From assembly GCA_964451415.1 (NCBI GenBank), contig CAYVHU010000003.1, forward strand, positions 62,001-126,000: a stretch of 64,000 nucleotides of DNA, in the 5' to 3' direction. Of this stretch, positions 7,882 to 15,770 are shown piece after piece. Within the stretch, counting starts at the first letter, position 1. Each line of letters starts with the position of its first letter. The notes beneath the pieces are model-generated. The model ran no database searches, was not told where the DNA came from, and saw only the letters and a program-made list of their open reading frames with translations. The position numbers and the translations under genes were made by a program. The DNA is from CAYVHU01 sp964451415. GTDB taxonomy: Bacteria; Pseudomonadota; Alphaproteobacteria; Rhodospirillales; Magnetovibrionaceae.

Positions 7882-8256
7882 ATGGACATCGGCAGCATCG
7901 GCACGTACCTGTACACGTGGCTTCACGGCGCACAGGTAGGGACCGACGAATTCGGCAACAGGTATTACCATTATAAAAAGGAGCTCAACGGGCGTGAACG
8001 TCGCTGGGTTCTTTACAAGGGGAAGAAAGAGGCCTCGAAGGTGCCGCCTGAATGGCATGCGTGGTTGCATCATACCACCGCCGCGCCTTTGAGCGAGGCC
8101 GCCGCTCAGCCTGTGGACTGGCAACAACCCTATGTGCCGAATCTGACCGGTACGCTGAACGCCTATCATCCGGCCGGCAGCGATGCCAGGGGGGGGCGGC
8201 GCGCGCGCACGTCGGGCGATTACGAAGCCTGGACACCGGACGCTCAGGGGGGCTGA
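7882..8256 (+). CDS. NDUFA12-family complex I accessory subunit
   Basis: A 124-residue homologue of NDUFA12 (B17.2), an accessory subunit of NADH:ubiquinone oxidoreductase kept in Alphaproteobacteria and mitochondria. Recognisable parts are GAQVGTDEFGNRYYHYK at about residues 16-32, RRWVLYKG, and PPEWHAWLHHTTAAPL near residue 55. The C-terminal third is low in complexity and ends in GDYEAWTPDA, a typical ending. The ATG at 7882 is preceded by GAGGAG 11 nt upstream; an in-frame GTG at 7873 is too close to that site. It overlaps the mlaD start by one base (TGATG), giving the alphaproteobacterial order NDUFA12-mlaD-DUF2155. Confidence 0.92.
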   Translation: MDIGSIGTYLYTWLHGAQVGTDEFGNRYYHYKKELNGRERRWVLYKGKKEASKVPPEWHAWLHHTTAAPLSEAAAQPVDWQQPYVPNLTGTLNAYHPAGSDARGGRRARTSGDYEAWTPDAQGG

Positions 8257-8741
8257 TGTACGCCGATTCCACCACCCGCAATATCCTTGTCGGCGCAGGT
8301 GCCATGGTGGTGTTGGCGGGGATGTTTCTTTTTTCTTACGCTGCCAAACCGCTGGGCGGCGCGCGTAGCGCCTACCCGATCACCGCAAAATTCAACCGTG
8401 TGGACGGTTTGTTCAAGGGTGATGAAGTGCGCATGTCGGGGATTCGTGTCGGTACGGTGGGCGCGGAGCGGTTGGATAAAAACTACCGTGCCGTGGTGAC
8501 GCTGAATATTGATGCGGGTGTGAAAATTCCTCTCGATACGGCCGCGGCCGTCAATACCGACGGCTTGTTCGGTTCCAAATTCGTGGTGTTGGAACCCGGC
8601 GGCGACGACAAATACATGACGTCGGGGGGAACCCTTCAATACACCCAGGGTTCGGTGGTGGTGAGCGAACTGCTGGGGATGATCATTGACGAAGGCCGCG
8701 TCCGCCAAGGCGCGCAGAAACTCCCGAAGGAAGGTCGGTAA
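8256..8741 (+). CDS. mlaD: MlaD-family phospholipid transport protein, first copy
   Basis: A 161-residue MCE-domain protein anchored by one N-terminal membrane helix (about residues 11-30). MlaD forms a hexameric ring in the inner membrane that moves phospholipids between inner membrane and the periplasmic carrier MlaC. The MCE core is clear: DGLFKGDEVRMSGIRVGTV, then DTAAAVNTDGLFGSKFVVL and the conserved GG...L end. The gene starts inside the NDUFA12 stop and ends 1 bp before a second mlaD-like gene. The ATPase and permease genes (mlaF, mlaE) are not in the window. Confidence 0.92.
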   Translation: MYADSTTRNILVGAGAMVVLAGMFLFSYAAKPLGGARSAYPITAKFNRVDGLFKGDEVRMSGIRVGTVGAERLDKNYRAVVTLNIDAGVKIPLDTAAAVNTDGLFGSKFVVLEPGGDDKYMTSGGTLQYTQGSVVVSELLGMIIDEGRVRQGAQKLPKEGR

Positions 8742-8742
8742 C

Positions 8743-9207
8743 ATGGGTCGCAATGCTATGGAAACCGTGATGGGCGCCGCCGTCTTGCTGGTTGCGGCGG
8801 TGTTCGTTTATTTCGCATACACCACCGCACAGATCAAGGCGGTGAGCGGATACGACATCAAGGCGCGCTTTTTCAAGGTGGGCGGTCTGGGGAAAGGGTC
8901 GGACGTGCGCATCAGCGGCATCAAGGTCGGCACCGTGCTGAGCAGCACCCTTGATCCCGTCACCTTCGATGCGGTGGTCAAGATGTCCATCCGTGCCGAT
9001 GTAAAGCTGCCCGCCGATACGCAAGCGACGGTTGCTTCGTCGGGTTTGATGGGCGGGAAATACATTATGCTGCTGCCGGGCCGCGCGAAGGCGCGCCTTG
9101 TCGCGGGGGCGACGATCACCAAAACCAAGGATTACCGGTCTTTGGAAGATCAAGTGGGCGAAATTATTTTTCTCGCCACCGGTGGCAAGAACAAAACAAC
9201 AAACTGA
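8743..9207 (+). CDS. MlaD-family phospholipid transport protein, second tandem copy
   Basis: A 154-residue MCE-domain protein, parallel to the gene just upstream: one N-terminal membrane helix (about residues 9-28) and a single MCE domain (GGLGKGSDVRISGIKVGTV; DTQATVASSGLMGGKYIMLL). It is clearly related to the first copy but only moderately similar, so this is an old duplication. It begins 1 bp after the first copy stops (ATG at 8743, SD GGAAGG upstream). The usual cluster has one mlaD here. Two different subunits could form a mixed ring or two separate rings. Confidence 0.92.
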   Translation: MGRNAMETVMGAAVLLVAAVFVYFAYTTAQIKAVSGYDIKARFFKVGGLGKGSDVRISGIKVGTVLSSTLDPVTFDAVVKMSIRADVKLPADTQATVASSGLMGGKYIMLLPGRAKARLVAGATITKTKDYRSLEDQVGEIIFLATGGKNKTTN

Positions 9208-9220
9208 CGGTTTCGGTACC

Positions 9221-9643
9221 ATGAAGCGCGTGCGGACGATTTTCGGTGTGGCCGTAATGGGGATCGTGCTGATGGCCTCAAGGGCGTCGGCAGAACCTTA
9301 CAAGACGGCCGTCTTGCAGGGGCTGGACAAGGTCACCGCCCGGGTGACGACCTTGCGCGCCAATGTGGGGGAGAGCATTCGTTTCGGCACGCTTGAAATT
9401 ATCGTGCGTTATTGCGACAAGCGTCCGCCGGAGGATCCGCCGGAAAGTGCGGCGTTTCTCGATATCTGGGAAATTCGTCCCGGCGAAGCGGCGTTGAGTT
9501 TGTTTCGCGGTTGGATGTTCGCCTCCAGCCCCGGTCTCAACGCTTTGGAACACCCGGTTTATGACGTGTGGGTTCTCGGTTGCGAAAACAAACTTTCCAA
9601 GGCCGAGGACAAGACATCGCCCGAAGGGACCGCCGGGAAATGA
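9221..9643 (+). CDS. DUF2155 domain-containing secreted protein
   Basis: A 140-residue exported protein with a Sec signal peptide (about residues 1-24, cleavage after RASA). The DUF2155 core is visible: AVLQGLDKVTARVTTLR, then IIVRYCDKRPPEDPPE, and WMFASSPGLNALEHPVYDVW with a late cysteine, the pattern seen across Alphaproteobacteria. DUF2155 proteins are periplasmic and of unknown function; their constant place after mlaD suggests an envelope role. Its last 85 bases overlap antisense with the 3' end of aat, so both genes read through each other's ends. Confidence 0.9.
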   Translation: MKRVRTIFGVAVMGIVLMASRASAEPYKTAVLQGLDKVTARVTTLRANVGESIRFGTLEIIVRYCDKRPPEDPPESAAFLDIWEIRPGEAALSLFRGWMFASSPGLNALEHPVYDVWVLGCENKLSKAEDKTSPEGTAGK

Positions 9644-10269
9644 GCATCGACTTCGAAGGCGCGTTCCAGGCGTTCGATATAGTCGCGTCCGGAAATTTCG
9701 ATGCCGCCCATGCTTTCTAAGTGTTTTGTTAAAAACTGGGTGTCCAGAAGCGTATATCCCCCCAGCTTCAAACGCGCCACCAGATGGACCAGCGCCACTT
9801 TCGAAGCGTTGGGGTGGCGTGAAAACATGCTTTCGCCCATGAATGCGCCTTTTAGGCTGATCCCGTAGAGCCCTCCCACCAACGCGCCGTTGCGCCAGCA
9901 CTCGATGGAATGGGCCAGGCCGATGTCGAACATTTCCGTATAGGCGCGTGTGATTTCGGCATTGATCCAGGTGCCGTTGGGTTTGTCGGCCTCTTTATTT
10001 CGTTCCGGGCGCGGTTTTGCGCATTCCTCGATCACGCGGTGGAAACATGTATCCGCCGTGAGCGTGAAGTCGCCGCGCCGCACGATCTTGCGCAGGGATT
10101 TCGACACATGCAGTTCGTCCAGCGGGATGATGCCCCGCAGTTCGGGATCGACCCAGAAAATGGTCGGGTCGTCGTGCGCCTCGGACATGGGAAAGACCCC
10201 CGCCGCATAGGCGCGCACAAGGATTTCCGGGGTTAATTTATGGGGACCGGGAATGGGCTGCGCGGCCAT
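9559..10269 (-). CDS. aat: Leucyl/phenylalanyl-tRNA-protein transferase
   Basis: A 236-residue enzyme of the N-degron pathway. It transfers Leu or Phe from tRNA to the N terminus of proteins beginning with Arg or Lys, marking them for ClpAPS. Clear family marks: LVRAYAAGVFPMSE, FWVDPELRGIIPLDELHVSK, WINAEITRAY, GLAHSIECW, GGLYGISLKGAFMGESMFS, and TQFLTKHLESMGG. It is the last gene of the aroQ-accB-accC-aat minus-strand run, 3 bp after accC. Its final 29 codons overlap the DUF2155 gene on the other strand. The partner ClpA is also encoded in this window (partial). Confidence 0.96.
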   Translation of the reverse strand: MAAQPIPGPHKLTPEILVRAYAAGVFPMSEAHDDPTIFWVDPELRGIIPLDELHVSKSLRKIVRRGDFTLTADTCFHRVIEECAKPRPERNKEADKPNGTWINAEITRAYTEMFDIGLAHSIECWRNGALVGGLYGISLKGAFMGESMFSRHPNASKVALVHLVARLKLGGYTLLDTQFLTKHLESMGGIEISGRDYIERLERAFEVDAHFPAVPSGDVLSSALESLFSQPRTHTS

Positions 10270-10272
10270 GGG

Positions 10273-11619
10273 TCAGCCTTTTTTGTTCTCCATGAAGTGT
10301 TCCAGCCAGTGGATGTCATAGTCCCCGTTGATGATATCGGGGTTGGACGCCAGCTTCTGGTGCAGGGGAATGGTGGTTTTCAGGCCGTCGATGACGTATT
10401 CATCCAGCGCGCGGCGCAGGCGCATCAGGCACTCATTGCGGTTTGCGCCGTGGACGATCAGTTTGGCGATCATGCTGTCGTAGTAGGGCGGAACGCTGTA
10501 GCCGGTATAGATGCCGGAATCGACGCGCACCCCCAGGCCCCCGGGCGCATGATAGATGCCGACCTTGCCCGGGCACGGCATGAAGGTCTCGGCATCCTCG
10601 GCGTTGATGCGGCATTCGATGGCGTGTCCGGTGAAGGTGATATCTTCCTGGGTGTAGCCAAGGGGAGCTCCGGCGGCGATGCGAATCATTTCGCGCACCA
10701 GATCGAGGTGTGTAATCATTTCCGTAACGGGATGTTCCACCTGGAGACGGGTGTTCATTTCGATGAAAAAGAATTGACCGTTTTCATAAAGAAATTCGAT
10801 GGTGCCGACCGAGCGGTAGCCGATTTTACGCACCGCATCAGCGGCGATACGACCGATTTCATTGCGTTGTTCGGCATTGAGCGCGGGTGAGGGGGCTTCT
10901 TCCAGAACTTTCTGGTGACGGCGCTGCAACGAACAGTCCCGTTCGCCCAAGTGCACGACGTCACCGTAGTTGTCGGCAAGAATCTGGATTTCGATGTGAC
11001 GCGGGTGGGCCAGAAATTTTTCGATGTAGACTTCAGCGTTGCCGAACAAGGCTTCGGCCTCGGAGCGCGCGGTGCGAAAGGCCGTTTCCAGTTCGGCCTC
11101 GTCATTGGCCGTTTTCATGCCGCGCCCGCCGCCGCCTGCGGTGGCTTTGATAATCACCGGATAGCCGATTTCGGCGGCGACGTCGCGGGCGGCCTCAAGG
11201 CTTTCCACGCCCCCGTCCGATCCGGGCACGACCGGGATTCCGGCCGCTTTAACGGCGGCCTTGGCGGCGATTTTGTCGCCCATCAAGGTGATGTGTTCGT
11301 GGCTGGGGCCGATGAAGATGAAGCCGTGTTCCTCGACCATCTGCGCGAACTGAGCGTTTTCGCTTAAAAAGCCATAGCCCGGGTGAATGGCGTCCGCACC
11401 GGAAATTTGTGCCGCCGACAAGATGGCGGTTATGTTCAGGTAGCTGTCCTTGGCTTGCGGGGGGCCGATACACACCGCTTCGTCCGCCAGACGCACATGC
11501 ATGGCGCTGTCGTCCGCCGTGGAGTGCACGGCGACGGTCTTGATGCCCATTTCGCGGCATCCCCGCAGAATTCTGAGCGCGATTTCACCTCGGTTGGCGA
11601 TAAGAACTTTGTCGAACAT
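10273..11619 (-). CDS. accC: Biotin carboxylase subunit of acetyl-CoA carboxylase
   Basis: A 448-residue enzyme that carboxylates biotin on AccB at the expense of ATP, the first half-reaction of malonyl-CoA formation for fatty acid synthesis. It begins MFDKVLIANRGEIALRILR and shows KATAGGGGRGMK (glycine-rich ATP loop), the FIEMNTRLQVEHPVTE catalytic segment and GHAIECRINAED. Length matches the bacterial AccC family. It follows accB with a 22-bp gap and precedes aat by 3 bp, so one transcript is likely. AccA and AccD are not in the window. Confidence 0.98.
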   Translation of the reverse strand: MFDKVLIANRGEIALRILRGCREMGIKTVAVHSTADDSAMHVRLADEAVCIGPPQAKDSYLNITAILSAAQISGADAIHPGYGFLSENAQFAQMVEEHGFIFIGPSHEHITLMGDKIAAKAAVKAAGIPVVPGSDGGVESLEAARDVAAEIGYPVIIKATAGGGGRGMKTANDEAELETAFRTARSEAEALFGNAEVYIEKFLAHPRHIEIQILADNYGDVVHLGERDCSLQRRHQKVLEEAPSPALNAEQRNEIGRIAADAVRKIGYRSVGTIEFLYENGQFFFIEMNTRLQVEHPVTEMITHLDLVREMIRIAAGAPLGYTQEDITFTGHAIECRINAEDAETFMPCPGKVGIYHAPGGLGVRVDSGIYTGYSVPPYYDSMIAKLIVHGANRNECLMRLRRALDEYVIDGLKTTIPLHQKLASNPDIINGDYDIHWLEHFMENKKG

Positions 11620-11641
11620 CTGTGTGGGTCCGCCCCTGGTC

Positions 11642-12082
11642 TTATTCGATGATCATCAGCGGTTCGCCGAATTCGACGGGCGCGCCGCTTTCCACGAGGA
11701 TTTTTGTGACCGTGCCGCTTTGTGGTGCTTTGATCTGGTTGAACACCTTCATGGCTTCGATCAGCATGACGACCTGGCCTTGCGTGACGGTGTCGCCGAC
11801 GTTGACGAACGCAGGGGCGCCCGGTTCCGAGGCGCCGTAGGCCACGCCCACCATCGGCGAGGTGACGACGCCCGGATGATCGGCATGGGGAATTTCATCG
11901 GTCTCCGCATCTTGTGCAACAGCGGGGGCCGGGGGCGCGATGGCGCTCACCGCCACGCCCCCTCGGGCGACGCGGAGCGACAAGCCTTCGGATCCAATCT
12001 CGATTTCCGTCAGTCCGGTATCATCCATGATCTCCGCGAGTTTGCGGATCAATTCATCATCGATGTCGATTTTTTTGCTCAT
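11642..12082 (-). CDS. accB: Biotin carboxyl carrier protein of acetyl-CoA carboxylase
   Basis: A 146-residue protein. The N-terminal part (residues 1-45) carries the dimerisation region with a Pro/Ala-rich linker after it; the C-terminal biotinyl domain holds the lysine for biotin at about residue 112 in EAMKVFNQI. The thumb-type region and C-terminal strand GEPLMIIE match AccB. It lies between aroQ and accC. AccB accepts CO2 on its biotin and delivers it to the AccAD transferase. Confidence 0.97.
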   Translation of the reverse strand: MSKKIDIDDELIRKLAEIMDDTGLTEIEIGSEGLSLRVARGGVAVSAIAPPAPAVAQDAETDEIPHADHPGVVTSPMVGVAYGASEPGAPAFVNVGDTVTQGQVVMLIEAMKVFNQIKAPQSGTVTKILVESGAPVEFGEPLMIIE

Positions 12083-12094
12083 GAACGCTGGCTT

Positions 12095-12550
12095 TCACTT
12101 CTGGCTCAGGATGTGTGTTGCGGCCTCGAGGGCCAATTCATAACCAAGGCCGCCGAACCCGCAGATCATACCGTAGGCAGCCTTGGAAACATAGGAATGG
12201 TGGCGGAATTCTTCCCGCTGGTGAATATTGGAAAGGTGAACTTCCAAAACCGGCAGGCCCACCGCTTTCAAAGCATCCAGCAGGGCGATGGAGGTATGGG
12301 TGTAGGCGGCCGCATTGAGGATCAGCACATCGAAGGTGCCGCGGGCGCATTGCACCCACTCGACCAGTTCGCCTTCGGTATTGGACTGGCGGAAATCGAT
12401 CTCGATTCCCAAGCTGCGCGCACGCGCGCGGCATCCGGCTTCGATATCGGCCAGCGTTTCGCTGCCGTAGATATCGGGCTCTCGCGTTCCCAATAAATTG
12501 AGGTTCGGCCCGTTCAGGATCAGGACTTTGCCCAGGATTTGACCTTGCAT
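12095..12550 (-). CDS. aroQ: Type II 3-dehydroquinate dehydratase
   Basis: A 151-residue enzyme that dehydrates 3-dehydroquinate to 3-dehydroshikimate in the shikimate pathway. The signature NGPNLNLLGTREPDIYG is at about residues 13-29, followed by the QSNTEGELVEW loop and EVHLSNIHQREEFRHHS with the catalytic histidine. The length is exactly that of the dodecameric type II family. It is the first gene of the aroQ-accB-accC-aat run; the gap to accB is 12 bp. Confidence 0.97.
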   Translation of the reverse strand: MQGQILGKVLILNGPNLNLLGTREPDIYGSETLADIEAGCRARARSLGIEIDFRQSNTEGELVEWVQCARGTFDVLILNAAAYTHTSIALLDALKAVGLPVLEVHLSNIHQREEFRHHSYVSKAAYGMICGFGGLGYELALEAATHILSQK

Positions 12551-12638
12551 AATGAATTTCCCTTTGTACAGCGCGGGTTATAGCATGCACATTTCATTTT
12601 GGAATAGGGTCATTGTGGAATAAAGCGTTTATCCTATG

Positions 12639-12706
12639 CTAGGGTCCAAACTCATTCAAATGACACTCTTTAGCGCCACACCTTTTTTCTTTGGCAAGGC
12701 GCGAAA
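12639..12706. mobile_element. Isolated end of a MITE-like element upstream of thiSG
   Basis: CTAGGGTCCAAACTCATTCA and the next 48 bases match the left end of the complete element at 17125-17394 with a few changes. No right end is present, so this is a remnant or a rearranged copy. It lies 27 bp before the thiSG start and therefore forms its promoter-proximal leader. Confidence 0.75.
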
Positions 12707-12732
12707 ACCGAGAGAAAAGGAATAGATGCCCC

Positions 12733-13725
12733 ATGCGCCTCAGGATCAATGGCGAATTTCAGGATTTTGAAGGCCCGCTCAGCGTGCATGAATTGCTTGG
12801 TCGAATTGGCATTGATCCCGCCCATGTGGCCGTTGAGCGCAACCAGGAGATCGTGCCGAAGTCTGGTTATGGCGAGCAGCTTCTGAGCGACGGGGACAAG
12901 CTGGAAATCGTGCATTTTATTGGCGGCGGTGCGCCGCTCGTCCAGGCTAACGACAAAGGCGACGGCTTCGATGTTGCGGGTAAGACGTATTGGTCGCGTC
13001 TGTTGGTCGGTACCGGCAAGTACAAGGACTTTGCGCAAACGGCTCAGGCGATCAAGGCCTCCGGTGCGCAAATCGTCACTGTGGCGGTGCGCCGCGTCAA
13101 CGTCACCAATCCCAAGGAACCGATGCTGGTCGATTACGTCGATCCCAAAACCTATACGTACCTGCCCAACACGGCGGGGTGCTATAGCGCCGACGAAGCG
13201 GTGCGCACGCTGCGACTGGCCCGCGAGGCGGGGGGCTGGGATCTGGTGAAGCTGGAGGTGCTGGGCGACCAGAAGACGCTGTATCCCAACATGCCCGAAA
13301 CGATCAAAGCCGCTGGAACATTGATCAAAGAAGGTTTCAAGGTTATGGTCTACTGCGCCGACGATCCCATCCAGGCCAAGATTCTGGAAGACATGGGCTG
13401 TGTCGCCATCATGCCGCTGGCGGCGCCCATCGGTTCGGGGTTGGGGGTTCAAAACCCGATCAGCATCCGGCTTATCGTCGAACAATCCAATGTGCCGGTG
13501 CTGGTCGATGCGGGCGTGGGGACCGCATCGGACGCCGCAGTGGCCATGGAACTGGGGTGCGATGGTGTTTTGATGAACACGGCTATCGCTGAGGCCAAAG
13601 ACCCGTTGAAAATGGCGCGCGCCATGAAGCTGGCCGTGGAATCAGGACGGTTGGCTTATCTTGCGGGGCGTATGGCGAAGAAATTATATGCCGATCCCTC
13701 GTCGCCCCTGGCGGGTTTGATTTAA
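12733..13725 (+). CDS. thiSG: Fused sulfur carrier protein ThiS and thiazole synthase ThiG
   Basis: A 330-residue fusion. Residues 1-66 are ThiS (MRLRINGEF start, ending in IVHFIGGGAP), a ubiquitin-like carrier. Residues about 80-330 are ThiG, which builds the thiazole of thiamine from deoxyxylulose 5-phosphate, dehydroglycine/iminoglycine and ThiS thiocarboxylate. ThiG signatures: RLLVGTGKYKD, DLVKLEVLGD with the Schiff-base lysine, VMVYCADDP, and APIGSGLGVQNP. The terminal Gly-Gly that must be activated in free ThiS is buried in the fusion at residues 64-66. The ATG at 12733 is preceded by AAAAGGA. Fused ThiS-ThiG is known in Alphaproteobacteria. No TPP riboswitch was seen in the leader. 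Confidence 0.93.
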   Translation: MRLRINGEFQDFEGPLSVHELLGRIGIDPAHVAVERNQEIVPKSGYGEQLLSDGDKLEIVHFIGGGAPLVQANDKGDGFDVAGKTYWSRLLVGTGKYKDFAQTAQAIKASGAQIVTVAVRRVNVTNPKEPMLVDYVDPKTYTYLPNTAGCYSADEAVRTLRLAREAGGWDLVKLEVLGDQKTLYPNMPETIKAAGTLIKEGFKVMVYCADDPIQAKILEDMGCVAIMPLAAPIGSGLGVQNPISIRLIVEQSNVPVLVDAGVGTASDAAVAMELGCDGVLMNTAIAEAKDPLKMARAMKLAVESGRLAYLAGRMAKKLYADPSSPLAGLI

Positions 13726-13886
13726 GGACGAAACGAAAACCGCCGGGGCGAACGTCGAGGAATTTTGTTTCTTACGAATTTGTATACTCACCATCAATTG
13801 ACCGGTCAGTTCGAACCGCCGATAATCGCCCGCATCGGCCTCAACGTTGAATTGACGTCTTTTCCTTGGAACGGGATCCCGAATTC

Positions 13887-14519
13887 ATGCTCGACACTCA
13901 CAATCTCAACGCGCATCACAAGACGTTTTTTCAACAGTGGTTGCGCAATCCAAAGGAAATGGGCTCCTTGTTTCCCAGCAGTTCCGCCCTGGCCGGGGCG
14001 ATGGCGGCGCAAACCGCTGATCTTGGCAATGGGACCGTTGTTGAATTGGGGGCGGGCACGGGCGTCATCACCAAGGCTCTGCTCGGAACGGGTATTTATG
14101 CAAATCAGCTCCTGGTTGTTGAGAAAAATCCATCCATGAGCGATACACTCCGTCAGCGGTTTCCAAATTTGCGCGTTGTCCAAGACGATGTGACACGACT
14201 GTCGCGGATCGTTCGCGACGAAGGGGACGGACAGAATATTAAAGCCATTGTTTCCGGCCTGCCGATGCTGCTGTTTGATCGGCGCAAACAATATGTGATT
14301 TTGAGGCAGGCATTCAGCACGCTGGTTTCCGGCGGTTCTTTTATTCAGTTCACCTATGGGCCGAAACAACCCGTTTCCCGCACGGTTCTGCTCCGTTTGG
14401 GAATCAAGGCCAAGCGGGTCGCCTTCGTATGGTACAACACGCCACCGGCTTTTGTGTGGCGCCTGGAATTGTCACCGACGTCCGTCACGCATGAGCGGTA
14501 CGTCTCCGGAGGATTTTAA
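13887..14519 (+). CDS. Class I SAM-dependent methyltransferase, phospholipid methyltransferase-like
   Basis: A 210-residue methyltransferase. The SAM motif I is VVELGAGTGVITKALL near residues 48-63 and the acidic loop LLVVEKNPSM follows, with VVQDDVTRL and IVSGLPMLLFD as later motifs. The layout (FFQQWLRNPKEMGSLFPSS at the N terminus) resembles the PmtA/rRNA-dimethylase-like group of phosphatidylethanolamine N-methyltransferases. Substrate is inferred only; these proteins are often simply annotated as methyltransferases. ATG at 13887 is preferred over a TTG at 13866 because the family begins close to this point. It is followed 27 bp later by an MFS gene on the same strand. Confidence 0.8.
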   Translation: MLDTHNLNAHHKTFFQQWLRNPKEMGSLFPSSSALAGAMAAQTADLGNGTVVELGAGTGVITKALLGTGIYANQLLVVEKNPSMSDTLRQRFPNLRVVQDDVTRLSRIVRDEGDGQNIKAIVSGLPMLLFDRRKQYVILRQAFSTLVSGGSFIQFTYGPKQPVSRTVLLRLGIKAKRVAFVWYNTPPAFVWRLELSPTSVTHERYVSGGF

Positions 14520-14546
14520 AGACGCGGGCGACCGGGGGGCAAAACA

Positions 14547-15770
14547 TTGTCGGACGCCAAAATCCCGGAAAAAGGCCCCAGCCATTTGCAGCGCGGCGTT
14601 GTCATGCTCGGCATCGTAAGCCTGTTTATGGATATGTCGTCAGAACTGATCCATAGCCTGCTGCCCGCCTTGTTCGTGAGCGTACTGGGCGCGAATATGA
14701 CCACTATCGGTGTCATTGAAGGCGTTGCCGAGGCGACGGCCTCGCTCACCAAAATCTTTTCCGGCGCCCTCAGCGACTGGCTGGGCAAGCGCAAGGCCCT
14801 GGCCGTCATCGGCTATGGCTTGGCGACACTGAGCAAACCCTTGTTTCCGCTCGCATCGAGTGTTTCCATGGTTTTCGTGGCGCGCTTCATCGATCGGATC
14901 GGCAAGGGCATTCGCGGCGCGCCGCGCGATGCCCTGATCGCCGACTTGACGGCAGAAGGGGCGCGTGGCGCGGCCTACGGTCTGCGCCAATCCCTGGATA
15001 CGCTCGGCGCTTTTCTGGGACCGCTCGGCGCCGTGGCCTTGATGGTGCTTTTCGCCGACGACATCCGCAGCGTTCTTTGGTTCGCCGTCATCCCCGCCGC
15101 CATCTGTATGGGGGTTTTGATTTTCGGCGTTCCCGAGCCGAAGATGACCAGGATAAGAAGGGTGAGACGTCTACCGATTCACAAGGATGAAATCAAGCGC
15201 TTGCCGGAGTCTTACTGGTTGATCGTGGGGATTGGCGGACTGTTTTCCCTGGCGCGTTTCAGCGAGGCTTTTCTGACGCTTCGCGCCATGGACCTCGGCC
15301 TTTCCCTTGCCCTGAGCCCCATCATTCTGGTGCTGATGAGCGCCACGTATTTTCTGTCTTCCTACCCCGCAGGGCGACTTGCGGACCGGATGGATCGGTG
15401 GGCCCTGCTGTTGCTGGGCGTGGGCGTTCTGATCGGTGCTGACGGGCTGTTGGCGGCGGCAAATCATTTGCCCCTTGTGTTTCTCGGAATTGCCGCCTGG
15501 GGGCTGCACATGGGGCTGACCCAGGGTTTGTTTTCGGCCATGGTCGCCGATGCCGTGCCGGCGTCCCTGCGCGGCACCGCTTTTGGCATTTTTCACCTTG
15601 TGAGCGGACTTGTGTTGGTGGCGGCCAGCGTGATCGCCGGGATGTCCTGGGATCTGCTCGGAGCGCAAGCCACGTTTCTCATGGGCGGCGGTTTCGCTCT
15701 GATCACGGGTTTTGTTGTTGTGGGAGCAATCCTCAGATGCAGATCGCTTCCAGTGGGGAGAAACCGTTGA
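14547..15770 (+). CDS. MFS transporter
   Basis: A 407-residue membrane protein with about 12 predicted transmembrane helices and MFS loop signatures: GALSDWLGKRKALAVIGYG between helices 2 and 3 (motif A) and the second-half copy SYPAGRLADRMDRWALL. RFIDRIGKGIRGAPRDALIADL is characteristic of the COG-type MFS family found with heavy-metal or drug phenotypes. Substrate cannot be told. A TTG start is used here because GGGGGGC lies 7 nt upstream and no ATG is nearby. Its 3' end overlaps the decarboxylase gene on the other strand by 38 bp. Confidence 0.85.
   Translation: MSDAKIPEKGPSHLQRGVVMLGIVSLFMDMSSELIHSLLPALFVSVLGANMTTIGVIEGVAEATASLTKIFSGALSDWLGKRKALAVIGYGLATLSKPLFPLASSVSMVFVARFIDRIGKGIRGAPRDALIADLTAEGARGAAYGLRQSLDTLGAFLGPLGAVALMVLFADDIRSVLWFAVIPAAICMGVLIFGVPEPKMTRIRRVRRLPIHKDEIKRLPESYWLIVGIGGLFSLARFSEAFLTLRAMDLGLSLALSPIILVLMSATYFLSSYPAGRLADRMDRWALLLLGVGVLIGADGLLAAANHLPLVFLGIAAWGLHMGLTQGLFSAMVADAVPASLRGTAFGIFHLVSGLVLVAASVIAGMSWDLLGAQATFLMGGGFALITGFVVVGAILRCRSLPVGRNR

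Noticed and set aside
12551..12732. TPP riboswitch ahead of thiSG
   Set aside because: No THI-element conserved segments are visible; the leader is mostly MITE-derived.
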